Assembly: GCA_030601885.1 (NCBI GenBank)
Contig: JAUWAU010000002.1
Span: 248,001 to 312,000, forward strand
Length of the DNA stretch: 64,000 bases
From: Armatimonadota bacterium
Lineage (GTDB): Bacteria; Armatimonadota; Zipacnadia; JAUWAU01
Direction of reading: 5' to 3'
A model generated the notes under the pieces. That model was not told where the DNA came from. It was given only the letters and a program-made list of their open reading frames with translations, and made no database searches. The position numbers and the translations under genes were made by a program. Below are positions 34,967 to 43,370 of this stretch, piece by piece (within the stretch, counting starts at the first letter, position 1; the number at the start of each line of letters is the position of its first letter).

Positions 34967-35524
34967 ATGGGATCTGCCGGCGGCGACATGGACGAGGACA
35001 TCTGCGCGCGGGCCCGCGCGCTCGGCGAGCACATCGCGAAGCACGACTGTATCATGATCACCGGCGCCTGTCCGGGCCTGCCGCACGAGGCCGTCAAGGG
35101 GGCCCGGGCCAACGGCGGACTCATCGTGGGGATATCCCCAGCTCTCAGCCTGGAGGAGCATATCAATCGCTACCACTCACCCTACGAAGAATACGACCTG
35201 CTCATATTCACCGGCGACGGTTTGATGGGGCGGGAGGTGGAGGCGATCCGGAGTTGCGACATCGTCGCTATCGTGGGAGGGCGCTCAGGCACGCTCGGCG
35301 AGTTCGCCATCGCGTACGACGAAGGCAAGCTCATCGCCGTGCTTCGCCAGACCAATGGCATCGCTGATCACATAGAGGACATCGTCACCATGATAAACAA
35401 GGACACGAGCGCGGAGCTAATCTACGATCACGACCCGGAGCGGCTGGTGGAGCGGGCCGTGGAGGCGCACGACGCGCGAGTGAAATTGGGCGTGGCCTAC
35501 AAGTTCCCTGTGCTCGACGGCTGA
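34967..35524 (+). CDS. LOG/TIGR00725-like Rossmann protein with an unclear start
   Basis: The product (185 residues from the only in-frame ATG) has the LOG/lysine-decarboxylase-like Rossmann fold. MGSAGGDMDE is the nucleotide loop, MITGACPGLPHEAVKGA follows, and the catalytic-loop equivalent is VGGRSGTLGEFAIAY. The family normally begins several residues earlier with a beta-strand. Here the codons just upstream read IKTKFGV, a perfect first strand, but they contain no ATG, GTG or TTG back to the TGA at 34865. AGGAAGG at 34931-34937 suits a start at ATA/CTC/ATC (34940-34948), so initiation at a rare codon is possible. A role in cytokinin-like or nucleotide phosphoribohydrolysis is family inference. 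Confidence 0.8.
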   Translation: MGSAGGDMDEDICARARALGEHIAKHDCIMITGACPGLPHEAVKGARANGGLIVGISPALSLEEHINRYHSPYEEYDLLIFTGDGLMGREVEAIRSCDIVAIVGGRSGTLGEFAIAYDEGKLIAVLRQTNGIADHIEDIVTMINKDTSAELIYDHDPERLVERAVEAHDARVKLGVAYKFPVLDG

Positions 35525-35529
35525 GCGTT

Positions 35530-35633
35530 AACGGCAGGGCAAAGGGTCAAGGGTAAAGGGAAAAGACCGCAAGACCGGCCCCGCACGACTTTGCCTTTTT
35601 ACCCCTTTTCCCTTATCCCTTTGCCCTGCCGTT
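35530..35633. repeat. Intergenic palindromic element, copy 1 (G-quadruplex-forming arms)
   Basis: The outer 17 bases, AACGGCAGGGCAAAGGG and its exact complement, form a perfect inverted repeat, with imperfect complementarity continuing inward. The left arm reads GGG-CAAA-GGG-TCAA-GGG-TAAA-GGG (35537-35560), a strict 7-base periodicity matching the G-quadruplex pattern. The right arm carries four C-runs (35602-35626), giving the same on the other strand. The centre is GC-rich and non-purine. The element fills the gap between the LOG-like and DUF4432 genes. Confidence 0.85.
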
Positions 35634-35649
35634 GTAGGGGGGGTTCCCG

Positions 35650-36735
35650 ATGCCAAAGCTTTTCGGGCGATCGTACACGAAGGCGGAACTGCTCGAGCGT
35701 GTGGGTGACATCAGCCAAATAGGCGGCGTGCAGCGAGTGCGCCTGCAGGAGGGGACGGAAGACGGCGTCAACGCCATCGAGTTCCGCACCGGCAGCGGGC
35801 TTTGCTTCACGGTGCTGGCCGGCCGCGGGATGGACATCTCCAGCGCCGAGTACTGCGGAAAATCGTTGTGCTGGCGCTCGGGGACGGGCGCTGCGGCGGC
35901 GGCGTTCTTTGAGCCGGAAGGGCTCGGGTGGCTGCGCACCTTCTACGGCGGCCTCCTCGTCACGTGCGGCCTCACCTACTGCGGCTCGCCCTGCCAGGAC
36001 GGCGACGAGGAGCTGGGCCTGCACGGCCGCGTGTCGCACATCCCCGCGCGCAGCGTGTACGCCGACGGCGAATGGGACGGCGACGAGTACCGCATATGGG
36101 CGCAGGGAAAGATGCGCGAGGCCTCCGTGTTCGGCCCGAATGTGCTTCTGACCCGAAAGATCTCGGCGAAGCTCGGGGAAAGCAAGATCTGGGTCGAGGA
36201 CGTTGTGGAGAACCAGGCGCACGAACCGCAGGAGCACATGCTGCTGTACCACTGTAACCTCGGCTTTCCCCTCCTCGACGCTGGCGCCGAGCTCTTGGTC
36301 CCTTCCGCGGAAGTGACGCCGCGCACCGACTTCGCCGGGGAGACCCTCGCCGAGCATAGCCGGTTCGCAGCGCCAACGGCGGACATGCAAGAGCGCGTCT
36401 ACTACCACGACCTGGCCGCCGACGCTGATGGCATGACATGCGTGGCGCTGGTGAATCGCGACCGCCCCGGTTCTCACCCCCTTGGACTCTACCTGAGGTT
36501 CCGGAAGAACGAGTTCACGCAGTTCGCGCAGTGGAAGATGCCCGGCCAGGGAACGTACGTGATGGGGCTGGAGCCATCCAACTGCCGGGTGGAGGGCCGG
36601 CCCACGGAGCGGGAGGAGGGCAGGCTGCGAGTGCTGGCGCCGGGCGAGCGGCAGGAGTATCACCTGGAGATCGGCGTGCTCGCATCCGGCGGCGAGATCG
36701 ACGAGATAGAGCAAGCGATCCGGGCGCTGAAGTGA
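35650..36735 (+). CDS. DUF4432-family aldose-1-epimerase-like protein
   Basis: The 361-residue product begins MPKLFGRSYTKAELLERVGD. It matches the DUF4432 galactose-mutarotase-like family: FTVLAGRGMDISSAEYCGKS (about 57-76), TFYGGLLVTCGLTYCG (about 100-115), LGLHGRVSHIPAR (about 123, including the conserved His) and HMLLYHCNLGFPLLD. This is a beta-sandwich sugar-binding fold. Members probably epimerise or bind a hexose or deoxysugar released by neighbouring glycosidases. The ATG is immediately downstream of palindrome copy 1 and the stop abuts copy 2. It probably shares a transcript with the next gene. Confidence 0.88.
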   Translation: MPKLFGRSYTKAELLERVGDISQIGGVQRVRLQEGTEDGVNAIEFRTGSGLCFTVLAGRGMDISSAEYCGKSLCWRSGTGAAAAAFFEPEGLGWLRTFYGGLLVTCGLTYCGSPCQDGDEELGLHGRVSHIPARSVYADGEWDGDEYRIWAQGKMREASVFGPNVLLTRKISAKLGESKIWVEDVVENQAHEPQEHMLLYHCNLGFPLLDAGAELLVPSAEVTPRTDFAGETLAEHSRFAAPTADMQERVYYHDLAADADGMTCVALVNRDRPGSHPLGLYLRFRKNEFTQFAQWKMPGQGTYVMGLEPSNCRVEGRPTEREEGRLRVLAPGERQEYHLEIGVLASGGEIDEIEQAIRALK

Positions 36736-36840
36736 ACGACAAGGAGAATGGAGAAAGGCAAAAGGAGAAGACGGCAAAACGGCGCGCGCACGTGCGTTCG
36801 TCGTCTTCTCCTTTCTCCTTCTCCCTTTACCCTTGCCGTT
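36735..36840. repeat. Intergenic palindromic element, copy 2
   Basis: The left arm AACGACAAGGAGAATGGAG and right arm ...CCCTTTACCCTTGCCGTT are inverted repeats of the same family as copy 1. The inner GGAGAAGAC/GTCTTCTCC is also complementary. The centre is GC-rich (GGCGCGCGCACGTGCG). G-runs are mostly GG, so quadruplex potential is weaker. The element fills the whole space from the DUF4432 stop to the GAGGAG ribosome-binding site at 36841-36846. Confidence 0.8.
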
Positions 36841-36855
36841 GAGGAGTGCTGCCAC

Positions 36856-37851
36856 ATGTCCCCGTCGTCATCGGCTTCCGCCGCCCACAAGCGCTGGTTT
36901 GGGGTTGCACCTCTGTTCGATCCTCGGACCGGCACAACCGTGCTCAAGCCTCCCGGCGACGGCCCGGGCTATTGGGCGGGAGCCCCCAGCGCGCTCTACG
37001 ATGACGATACTGAGAACTTCTATCTGTACTACCGACTGCGCGTGCCGCGGGCGTTGGGGCGCGGCACCGAATGCCGCGTGGCCCGCAGCCATGACGGCGC
37101 CACGTTTACCGACATCTGGAAGGCCAAGAAGGAAGACTTCGACTCTCCGAGCGTCGAGAAGGCCTGTCTGATGAAGACGCCCGAGAGCAAGTGGCGCCTC
37201 TACCTGAGCTATGTGGATGGCGCCGATGGCAAGTGGCGGGTGGACATGCTGGAAGCGGCCGAGCCGGGCACCTTCGATCCCGCAGCGCGCCAGAAGATCC
37301 TCACGGCTGACGACGTGGGCGTCGAAGGCGTCAAGGACCCCGTCGTCCTGCTCATCGGCCATACGTATTACATGCTGCTCAGTTATGCGCCGCGCCCGGA
37401 GGCCGTCTCGGACGACCAGAAAGCTCAAATGCACCAGACAGCCGACGTGTACAACACCGGGATCACAAAATCATGCAGCGCTCTGGCCACGAGCACTGAC
37501 GGCGTGCACTTCGAGTGGCATGGCGAGGTGTTCGGGCCCGGGGACTCGTGGGACGCGTATTGCGGCCGTCTCGGCGGAATCGTCTATGTCCCGCCCATCT
37601 TCACCGTCTTCTATGACGGCAGCACCAGCGTGGAGGAGAACTACGAGGAGAAGACGGGGCTGGCCATGAGCTTTGACCTCCGGCACTACGAGCGCATCAG
37701 CACCACGGCGCCCGTCCTCACCTCCCCCCACGCATCCAACTCGCTGCGCTACATAGACGCCGTGCAGCTCGCCGAGGAGATCTACTACTACTACGAGTAC
37801 GCTCGCTCCGACGGATCGCACGAGCTGCGCCTGAGCCGCGCGCGCCTCTGA
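36856..37851 (+). CDS. Five-bladed beta-propeller glycosidase-like protein (GH43/GH130-like fold)
   Basis: The 331-residue product starts at ATG 36856, 9 bases after GAGGAG. It contains propeller blade motifs: GYWAGAPSALYDDDTENFYL (start of blade I), CRVARSHDGATFTDIW, WRLYLSYVDGADGKW, VKDPVVLLIGHTYYMLLSY, SALATSTDGVHFEWHG and TVFYDGSTSVEENYEEK. The pattern DP...Y..YY and STDG..F is typical of GH32/43/130-type five-bladed propellers. No signal peptide is visible, so it may act on oligosaccharides in the cytoplasm. Catalytic carboxylates cannot be assigned with certainty. The secreted GH2 gene follows 77 bases downstream. Confidence 0.75.
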   Translation: MSPSSSASAAHKRWFGVAPLFDPRTGTTVLKPPGDGPGYWAGAPSALYDDDTENFYLYYRLRVPRALGRGTECRVARSHDGATFTDIWKAKKEDFDSPSVEKACLMKTPESKWRLYLSYVDGADGKWRVDMLEAAEPGTFDPAARQKILTADDVGVEGVKDPVVLLIGHTYYMLLSYAPRPEAVSDDQKAQMHQTADVYNTGITKSCSALATSTDGVHFEWHGEVFGPGDSWDAYCGRLGGIVYVPPIFTVFYDGSTSVEENYEEKTGLAMSFDLRHYERISTTAPVLTSPHASNSLRYIDAVQLAEEIYYYYEYARSDGSHELRLSRARL

Positions 37852-37928
37852 GGGACGCTCACAAGTATCGTCCACTCGGCTCGCGAGTGCGTCTCGACGG
37901 CGTCGCCCAAAGCAGGAGGTGGCTCGAC

Positions 37929-40900
37929 GTGCGAGCACGCGGCACATCGCATCCGGCTGGTCGTGTTGTGGCAGCTCTATCGGCGCTTGCTCTGTGTGCC
38001 GCCGCGTCGGCGCAGCCGCGGCTGCGCATTGACCTCAACGGCGAATGGCAGTACCAGAGGGTGCCGGAGCTGACGTTCCCCCCTCCCCAGGGCAACTGGC
38101 AGCCCATTGCCGTCCCGGGCCTCGTCAACGGATGGAACTACGAGCGGGCCTGGTTTCGGCGCACCGTCGCGCTGCCCGACAGCGCTGCTGGGCAGAGCAT
38201 CAAGCTCCATTTCGGCGGCGTGAGGTTTAACAGCGTCGTCTACGTGAACGGCCAGAGGGCCGGGGGGCACTTCGGCGGTTATGACCCATTCGATGTAGAC
38301 GTGACAGACTTCGCGCGACCCGGCGCTGAGAACGAGATACTCGTCGGCGTGCACGATTGGACGGGCGTATTCAGCGAGCGCGTAGACCTCGAAGGCCAGC
38401 GTCGGCCGGGGCAGCGCCTGCGTTCGATCCCCAGAGACGTCATCCTCGCGCCCATCGGCGGCAGACACGAGCTCTACGGCATCTGGGACGATGTATCCCT
38501 GCATGTGGCGCCCCTGGTGCACATCAGCGACGTCTTCGTGCAGCCATCCGTTCGCCGGGGCCGACTCACAGCGCAGATCAGCGTCACCAATCGGAGCACC
38601 AGAGCGCAGATCGTGACACTTCGCACCGAGGCGCTCGACGGCAAGCGGCCGGCGCTGGCCCTTCCGGAACAGCTCGTCGCCCTGACCGCTGGAGCGACGA
38701 AAACCGTCACTGTGCAGCAAGCGTGGCGGAATCCGAAGCTCTGGACGCCCGACCGGCCACATCTGTATGTCCTGCGTGCGAGCCTGATCTCCACCGGGCG
38801 GCAGCTTGACTCAACGGACACGCGCTTTGGCTTCCGGGAGCTGTGGGCTGAAGGGCCGGACTTCTACCTCAACGGCACCAAGATCGTCCTGCGCGCCACC
38901 TCGTGGTGGCCCCCCAACACGCCCCAGACCCGCGAGCAGATCGAGCAGACGATGCGGGCCATCAAGGCCGGCAACAGCATCTGCTTCCGCACGCACACCC
39001 AGCCGTGGCGGCGCATCTGGTACGAGGTGGCCGACGAGCTCGGGCTGATGATGATACCGGAGGGAGCCGTCTGGAACGACGATTACGCCTATCGGATCGA
39101 CGATCAGGCATTCTGGGACAACTACGCCGTTCACCTCCGAAGCATGGTTGCAGAGTTGAAGAATCACCCGTCCATCGTCATCTGGAGCCTCGAGAACGAG
39201 ATGTACGGTGGTCGGCTCAACGATGCCTCGCCGGCAAAGGCACAGCTTGTGAACCTCGGCCGCCTCATGAAGCAATACGATCCGACGCGCCTCATCACGT
39301 ACGAGTCCGACATCGACCCCGGCGGCGTCGCCCACGTCATCGGCCTCCACTACCCCCACGAATACCCACACTTCACCCTCTATCCGAACACCTGCTACTG
39401 GCTGGACGAGGAGATCCCGATGACGCACGGGTTCACCGACGGGACAAGGCGGTGGAAATGGCAGCGCGACAAGCCGCTGTACATCGGCGAGTTCCTCTGG
39501 GTGCCCTCGCGCGACCCCTCGTGGCACACCGTCTTCTTCGGCGAGGAGGCCTACAACGACTACCGGGACTACCGCAACCGCGGGAAGGCGATGTCGTGGC
39601 GCATGCAGATCGAGGCCTACCGCTGGCACGGCGTTGGTGGCATATCGCCGTGGACCGAGGGCGAGGGCGGGCCGCTGGACGACGCCAATCACCTCTACGT
39701 GGCGCAGCGCGAGGCCTTCGAGCCCATCGCTGCCTACGTGAAGGAGTATGACTCCCGTTTCTACGCCGGCACCCACGTCGAGCGCACGCTGCACATATAC
39801 AACGACGTGCTCCAAGGGTCCGACCTGGATCTCCGATGGGCCTTGAAACGTGCCGGAAAAACGATAGACGATGGCAAGCTGCAGCTCAGTCTCGGCCCCG
39901 CCGAGCGCGCCGAGCGCACCATCGGGTTTGGTACGCCGTCGGTGCGAGAGCGTACCGCATGCGTCTTGGCCATTTCGCTCAGCCGAGGCGACAAGACGGT
40001 CTTCAGGGCTGAGAAGAGCTACGATGTTTTTCCCGCCCCCAGCGTGCGCGGCCCGGCGGGCGTTGCGTTGGGCATCTATGATCCGCCCGGCCGTACGCGG
40101 CGGCAGCTCAGCGCGCTGGGCATGGCACAAATGCGCCGGATCGAAGCGCTCGACGCGATCCCGGACGATCTGGACGTGCTCATCGTTGGCGCGGAGACCC
40201 TCAAGGCTGAACGGCGGGACGGCCTGGCGGTCGTTGGCCGACGAGACACGGCCGGGGCTGCGCTCGCCAAGTTCGTCGAGCGCGGCGGACGGCTTTTCGT
40301 GCTGCGCCAGGAGCAGTATCCCGGCCATCTCTTCGGCGCCGTGCTCAGCGAGCATTCGTCCACGATGGCCTTCCTGCAGATGCCCGATCACCCCATCCTC
40401 GCCGGCCTACAGCCCGACGACCTGAAATGGTGGCGGGGCGATCACATGGTGTCTGTGCGGGAGATCGTCCGCCCCTGGCGCGGCGCCTGCCGCCCCGTCG
40501 CGGTATCCGGGAGCGCCGCCGGGCTCAACTTCTGTCCGCTCCTGGAGCTTCCGCGGGGGCGGGGCACGGCCGTACTAAGCCAACTGAAGCTCGCCGAGAA
40601 GCTTGCCGACGAGCCAATCGCAGCGCAGATCATCCGGAACGTCCTAAGCTACCTGGCCGCCTTCGAGCCTGACACCGGCACCGTGGCAGTTGCCTCCGAC
40701 GGGCAGCCGCTGAAACGCCATCTGCGCTCCATTGGCCTCGACTTCGACGATATCACAGGTGAACTTGAGACGACGTCGCTGAGCTCCTACCGGGTCCTCA
40801 TCGCCAGTGGCGGGGGAGCCGCCGAGGTTGCGCGCGCGTCAGGCCAGGTGACAGCATTCGTCGAAGCGGGAGGCCATGTGCTCCTCCATCGCCTGACACC

Positions 40901-42080
40901 GGAGCAACTCGACGGGCTCCGCAGCCTCGTAGGCACTGACGTGTCCCTGCAGCGCACCTCCGCGCCCCTGTCCCTCGGACGTCGCGATCCCATCACAGCG
41001 AGCGTCACCAAGGAGGACGTGTACTGGCTCGGCCAGCACGTTGGCGTCGGGCACGCGACGACGCCGCGGTCGGCAGAGATGATTGACTTCATGTTTGGCA
41101 GGAGCCTCGCAGGAAAGCGCCTGAAGACCTACGAGGCCGAGAGCATGGAGATTCAGGGGAATATCGTGCATCCCGTCGAGGGCGGCATCGGGATGTTCAC
41201 CGTCGGCTCTGTCTCGGCCCAGATTGACTTCCGGGCCGGTGGCACATACGTCTTCGGCCTCAGCATTGGTGGGAGCCCGGGACTGGGCGTCTGGCCGGAT
41301 GCTGAACTGCGAATCGGCCGCCGCCTCATCGGACGGGTCACGGCGCCGCAGGCCGACTACCAGGTGGTCACGCTGTTTGGGGAGGCACCCAGCGGCAAGC
41401 ACGTTGTGACGGTGAGCTTCCCCAACGATGGCGGCGGGCCCGGCGACGACCGGAACCTTTTCTTCGACAAGCTGCTTATCGCCAGGGACGAGCCCTCGCG
41501 CGACGGCCCCACCTTTCTGACGACGCCTCCGGCGCTCGCCAAGCTCTCGCGCGGCAAGGGTGCCATCATCATCGACCAGATCAAATGGGACACGGAGCGA
41601 CGCAACGCCAGGAAGGCGGCTCGCTACATCTGCGGCCTGTTAACGGAGCTGGGGGCCCGATTCCACGGTGCGGCGGCGGTGTACATCGAGGCGGAGTCCA
41701 TGGAGCCGGAGCCTGACATGCCGCACTTCCGGCGCGATGCCACGTTCGCCAGGCTCGGCACCAACGGATACATCGAGACCGCATTCGACTGCGCCTCCGC
41801 GGGCACGTACGTCTTCAACCTCGTCGCCGGGGGCACACCGGCCCACGGCGAGTATCCCATCGTTGAGGTGCACATTGATGGGGCGGCGGTCGGCAGCGTT
41901 GAGCTGGAGAGCGATGCTGCCAGCAGCTATCCGCTCGAGGTCCAACTGAGCGAGGGCCGCCACCAACTGCGGCTCGTCTTCACCAACGACCTCCACGATC
42001 CGCCCGAGGACCGGAACCTGTATATCGACCGGGTGGAGGTGGCTCAGTTCCTGGATCAGGGCGCACGATCCAGGAATTGA
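37929..42080 (+). CDS. Secreted multidomain glycoside hydrolase family 2 with tandem C-terminal CBMs
   Basis: The 1383-residue product starts at GTG 37929, 8 bases after AGGAGGT. It has a signal peptide ending CAAASAQ. The GH2 order is clear: jelly-roll (IDLNGEWQYQR, about 35-190), Ig-like sandwich (about 200-310) and TIM barrel with acid/base Glu424 in WSLENEMYGG and nucleophile Glu521 in LYIGEFLW. A Rossmann-like domain of ThuA/GATase type lies about 700-900. Two related CBMs follow: YEAESMEIQGN...DDRNLFFDKL (about 1062-1190) and YIEAESMEPEP...EDRNLYIDRV (about 1250-1378). They look like CBM60/CBM35-type calcium-dependent modules. It probably hydrolyses beta-linked polysaccharide at the cell surface or periplasm. 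Confidence 0.9.
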   Translation: MRARGTSHPAGRVVAALSALALCAAASAQPRLRIDLNGEWQYQRVPELTFPPPQGNWQPIAVPGLVNGWNYERAWFRRTVALPDSAAGQSIKLHFGGVRFNSVVYVNGQRAGGHFGGYDPFDVDVTDFARPGAENEILVGVHDWTGVFSERVDLEGQRRPGQRLRSIPRDVILAPIGGRHELYGIWDDVSLHVAPLVHISDVFVQPSVRRGRLTAQISVTNRSTRAQIVTLRTEALDGKRPALALPEQLVALTAGATKTVTVQQAWRNPKLWTPDRPHLYVLRASLISTGRQLDSTDTRFGFRELWAEGPDFYLNGTKIVLRATSWWPPNTPQTREQIEQTMRAIKAGNSICFRTHTQPWRRIWYEVADELGLMMIPEGAVWNDDYAYRIDDQAFWDNYAVHLRSMVAELKNHPSIVIWSLENEMYGGRLNDASPAKAQLVNLGRLMKQYDPTRLITYESDIDPGGVAHVIGLHYPHEYPHFTLYPNTCYWLDEEIPMTHGFTDGTRRWKWQRDKPLYIGEFLWVPSRDPSWHTVFFGEEAYNDYRDYRNRGKAMSWRMQIEAYRWHGVGGISPWTEGEGGPLDDANHLYVAQREAFEPIAAYVKEYDSRFYAGTHVERTLHIYNDVLQGSDLDLRWALKRAGKTIDDGKLQLSLGPAERAERTIGFGTPSVRERTACVLAISLSRGDKTVFRAEKSYDVFPAPSVRGPAGVALGIYDPPGRTRRQLSALGMAQMRRIEALDAIPDDLDVLIVGAETLKAERRDGLAVVGRRDTAGAALAKFVERGGRLFVLRQEQYPGHLFGAVLSEHSSTMAFLQMPDHPILAGLQPDDLKWWRGDHMVSVREIVRPWRGACRPVAVSGSAAGLNFCPLLELPRGRGTAVLSQLKLAEKLADEPIAAQIIRNVLSYLAAFEPDTGTVAVASDGQPLKRHLRSIGLDFDDITGELETTSLSSYRVLIASGGGAAEVARASGQVTAFVEAGGHVLLHRLTPEQLDGLRSLVGTDVSLQRTSAPLSLGRRDPITASVTKEDVYWLGQHVGVGHATTPRSAEMIDFMFGRSLAGKRLKTYEAESMEIQGNIVHPVEGGIGMFTVGSVSAQIDFRAGGTYVFGLSIGGSPGLGVWPDAELRIGRRLIGRVTAPQADYQVVTLFGEAPSGKHVVTVSFPNDGGGPGDDRNLFFDKLLIARDEPSRDGPTFLTTPPALAKLSRGKGAIIIDQIKWDTERRNARKAARYICGLLTELGARFHGAAAVYIEAESMEPEPDMPHFRRDATFARLGTNGYIETAFDCASAGTYVFNLVAGGTPAHGEYPIVEVHIDGAAVGSVELESDAASSYPLEVQLSEGRHQLRLVFTNDLHDPPEDRNLYIDRVEVAQFLDQGARSRN

Positions 42081-42104
42081 GGCTGGCAGGTTAAGCCACA
42101 CCGC

Positions 42105-43256
42105 CTACAGCCTGCTCCGATACAACTCCTCGATCTGCTCCAGCGTCATGGGCCTGTGATAGCGGTCGTCGAGGCGCGTCTGATTGATTGCGGCGGCGAG
42201 GCGGGCGCAGTCCTCGGGCTTGGCGCCCACATCGCTGAGCCGACACTCCATCTCGATATCCCGCAGCCAGCGCTCCGTGGCTGGGACGCAGGCATCGGGA
42301 GCGACGCCGGGGCCGGGCTCCCCCAGAATCTCCGCCAACTCCGCGCAGCGCTCGGGAAAGGCCTCGCAGAGCTGCTCCAGGACCGCCGGTATCATAATGG
42401 CCAGCGTCACGCCGTGCGCTGTGTCGAACAGCGCCGAGATGGGCAGTCCGAAGATATGCAGGCCCGCCTCCCCGAGCGGAGCCAGCACGCACATCGCCCC
42501 CTGCGTCGCTGCCCACGAGAGCCGCGCGCGGGCCTCGATATCGTCGGGCTTCGCGAGTGCTTTCGACAGGAACTGGTACACCGTGCGCATGGTGTCCGCC
42601 GCGAGCGTGTGGATGAACGGGTGCAGCTCGGGCGAGAAGAAGCGCTCGAAGGCGTGCGTGAAGGCGTCAAAGCCGGTGGCGGCCGTGATGTGGCGCGGCA
42701 GGGATAGCGTAAGCTCGGGGTCGATGATGGCCACTCGGGGAGCCATCTGCCGGCAGCGCAGCGGGCCCTTCTGCCCCGTGTCGGGGTTGCTCAGGACGGC
42801 GATGTGATTGACCTCGGCGCCCGTCCCCGCCGTCGTGGGGATCGCGACAAGCGGCAGCGGCTGCTGGGTCACCTCCCGCATCTCGCCGCGAAACTCGATG
42901 GTGTACTCCCACACCGGGCCCTCGTTGACTGCCGCCAGGGAGATGCCTTTGGCGCCATCCATGGCGCTGCCGCCGCCGATCCCGACGATCACCTCCACAC
43001 CATTCGTCCGGGCTTCGGCAGCCGCCGCATCGATGGTCGGGGCGCGGGGGTTCGGCTCAACCTCGCAGCAGCCGGTCACTTCGCACCCCGCATCGGTCAG
43101 GAGCTCCGTGACGCGGTCCGCGTGCGGCATCTCGGGCGTGGTGACGATCAGGGCTCGCCGGCCCAGGCCCCGCACTAGCTCACCAACGCGCTGCAGTTCT
43201 CCCACGCCGAAGATGATGTGGGTGGGGAGTTCGTACTCCATGCTTACCACGGACAT
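42105..43256 (-). CDS. Iron-containing alcohol dehydrogenase
   Basis: The 383-residue product has the Fe-ADH fold. The NAD site is VIVGIGGGSAMDGAKGIS (about 90-107). Metal ligands occur in ATGFDAFTHAFERFFS (Asp and His, about 190-205) and in DTAHGVTLAIMIPA (His, about 275). The family includes lactaldehyde reductase, butanol dehydrogenases and maleylacetate reductases. In this setting an aldehyde from sugar catabolism is a plausible substrate. The start at 43256 follows AGGAGGT with a spacing of 11; ATG at 43241 is an alternative. Palindrome copy 3 lies immediately upstream. Confidence 0.92.
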   Translation of the reverse strand: MSVVSMEYELPTHIIFGVGELQRVGELVRGLGRRALIVTTPEMPHADRVTELLTDAGCEVTGCCEVEPNPRAPTIDAAAAEARTNGVEVIVGIGGGSAMDGAKGISLAAVNEGPVWEYTIEFRGEMREVTQQPLPLVAIPTTAGTGAEVNHIAVLSNPDTGQKGPLRCRQMAPRVAIIDPELTLSLPRHITAATGFDAFTHAFERFFSPELHPFIHTLAADTMRTVYQFLSKALAKPDDIEARARLSWAATQGAMCVLAPLGEAGLHIFGLPISALFDTAHGVTLAIMIPAVLEQLCEAFPERCAELAEILGEPGPGVAPDACVPATERWLRDIEMECRLSDVGAKPEDCARLAAAINQTRLDDRYHRPMTLEQIEELYRSRL

Positions 43257-43274
43257 TCGTTTGCTGACCTCCTG

Positions 43275-43370
43275 AACGGCGGGGATAAGGGGAAAGGGGA
43301 CGGGAGAAGCCGACAACGGCGCCGGCGTACACGGGTTCAGTCGTTTTCGCCCTTTCCCTTTGCGTCGCCG
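43275..43370. repeat. Intergenic palindromic element, copy 3 (G-quadruplex-forming arm)
   Basis: This copy starts AACGGCGGGGATAAGGGG and ends CCCTTTGCGTCGCCG, inverted relative to one another with mismatches. The left arm GGGG-ATAA-GGGG-AAA-GGGG-AC-GGG (43281-43304) meets the quadruplex pattern on the plus strand. It lies between two minus-strand genes, right after the GHL15-like stop codon and just upstream of the Fe-ADH ribosome-binding site. Confidence 0.75.

Noticed and set aside
35530..36840. CRISPR-like array in the purine heptad repeats
   Set aside because: The repeats are palindromic single units in separate intergenic gaps, with no regular spacers and no cas genes.
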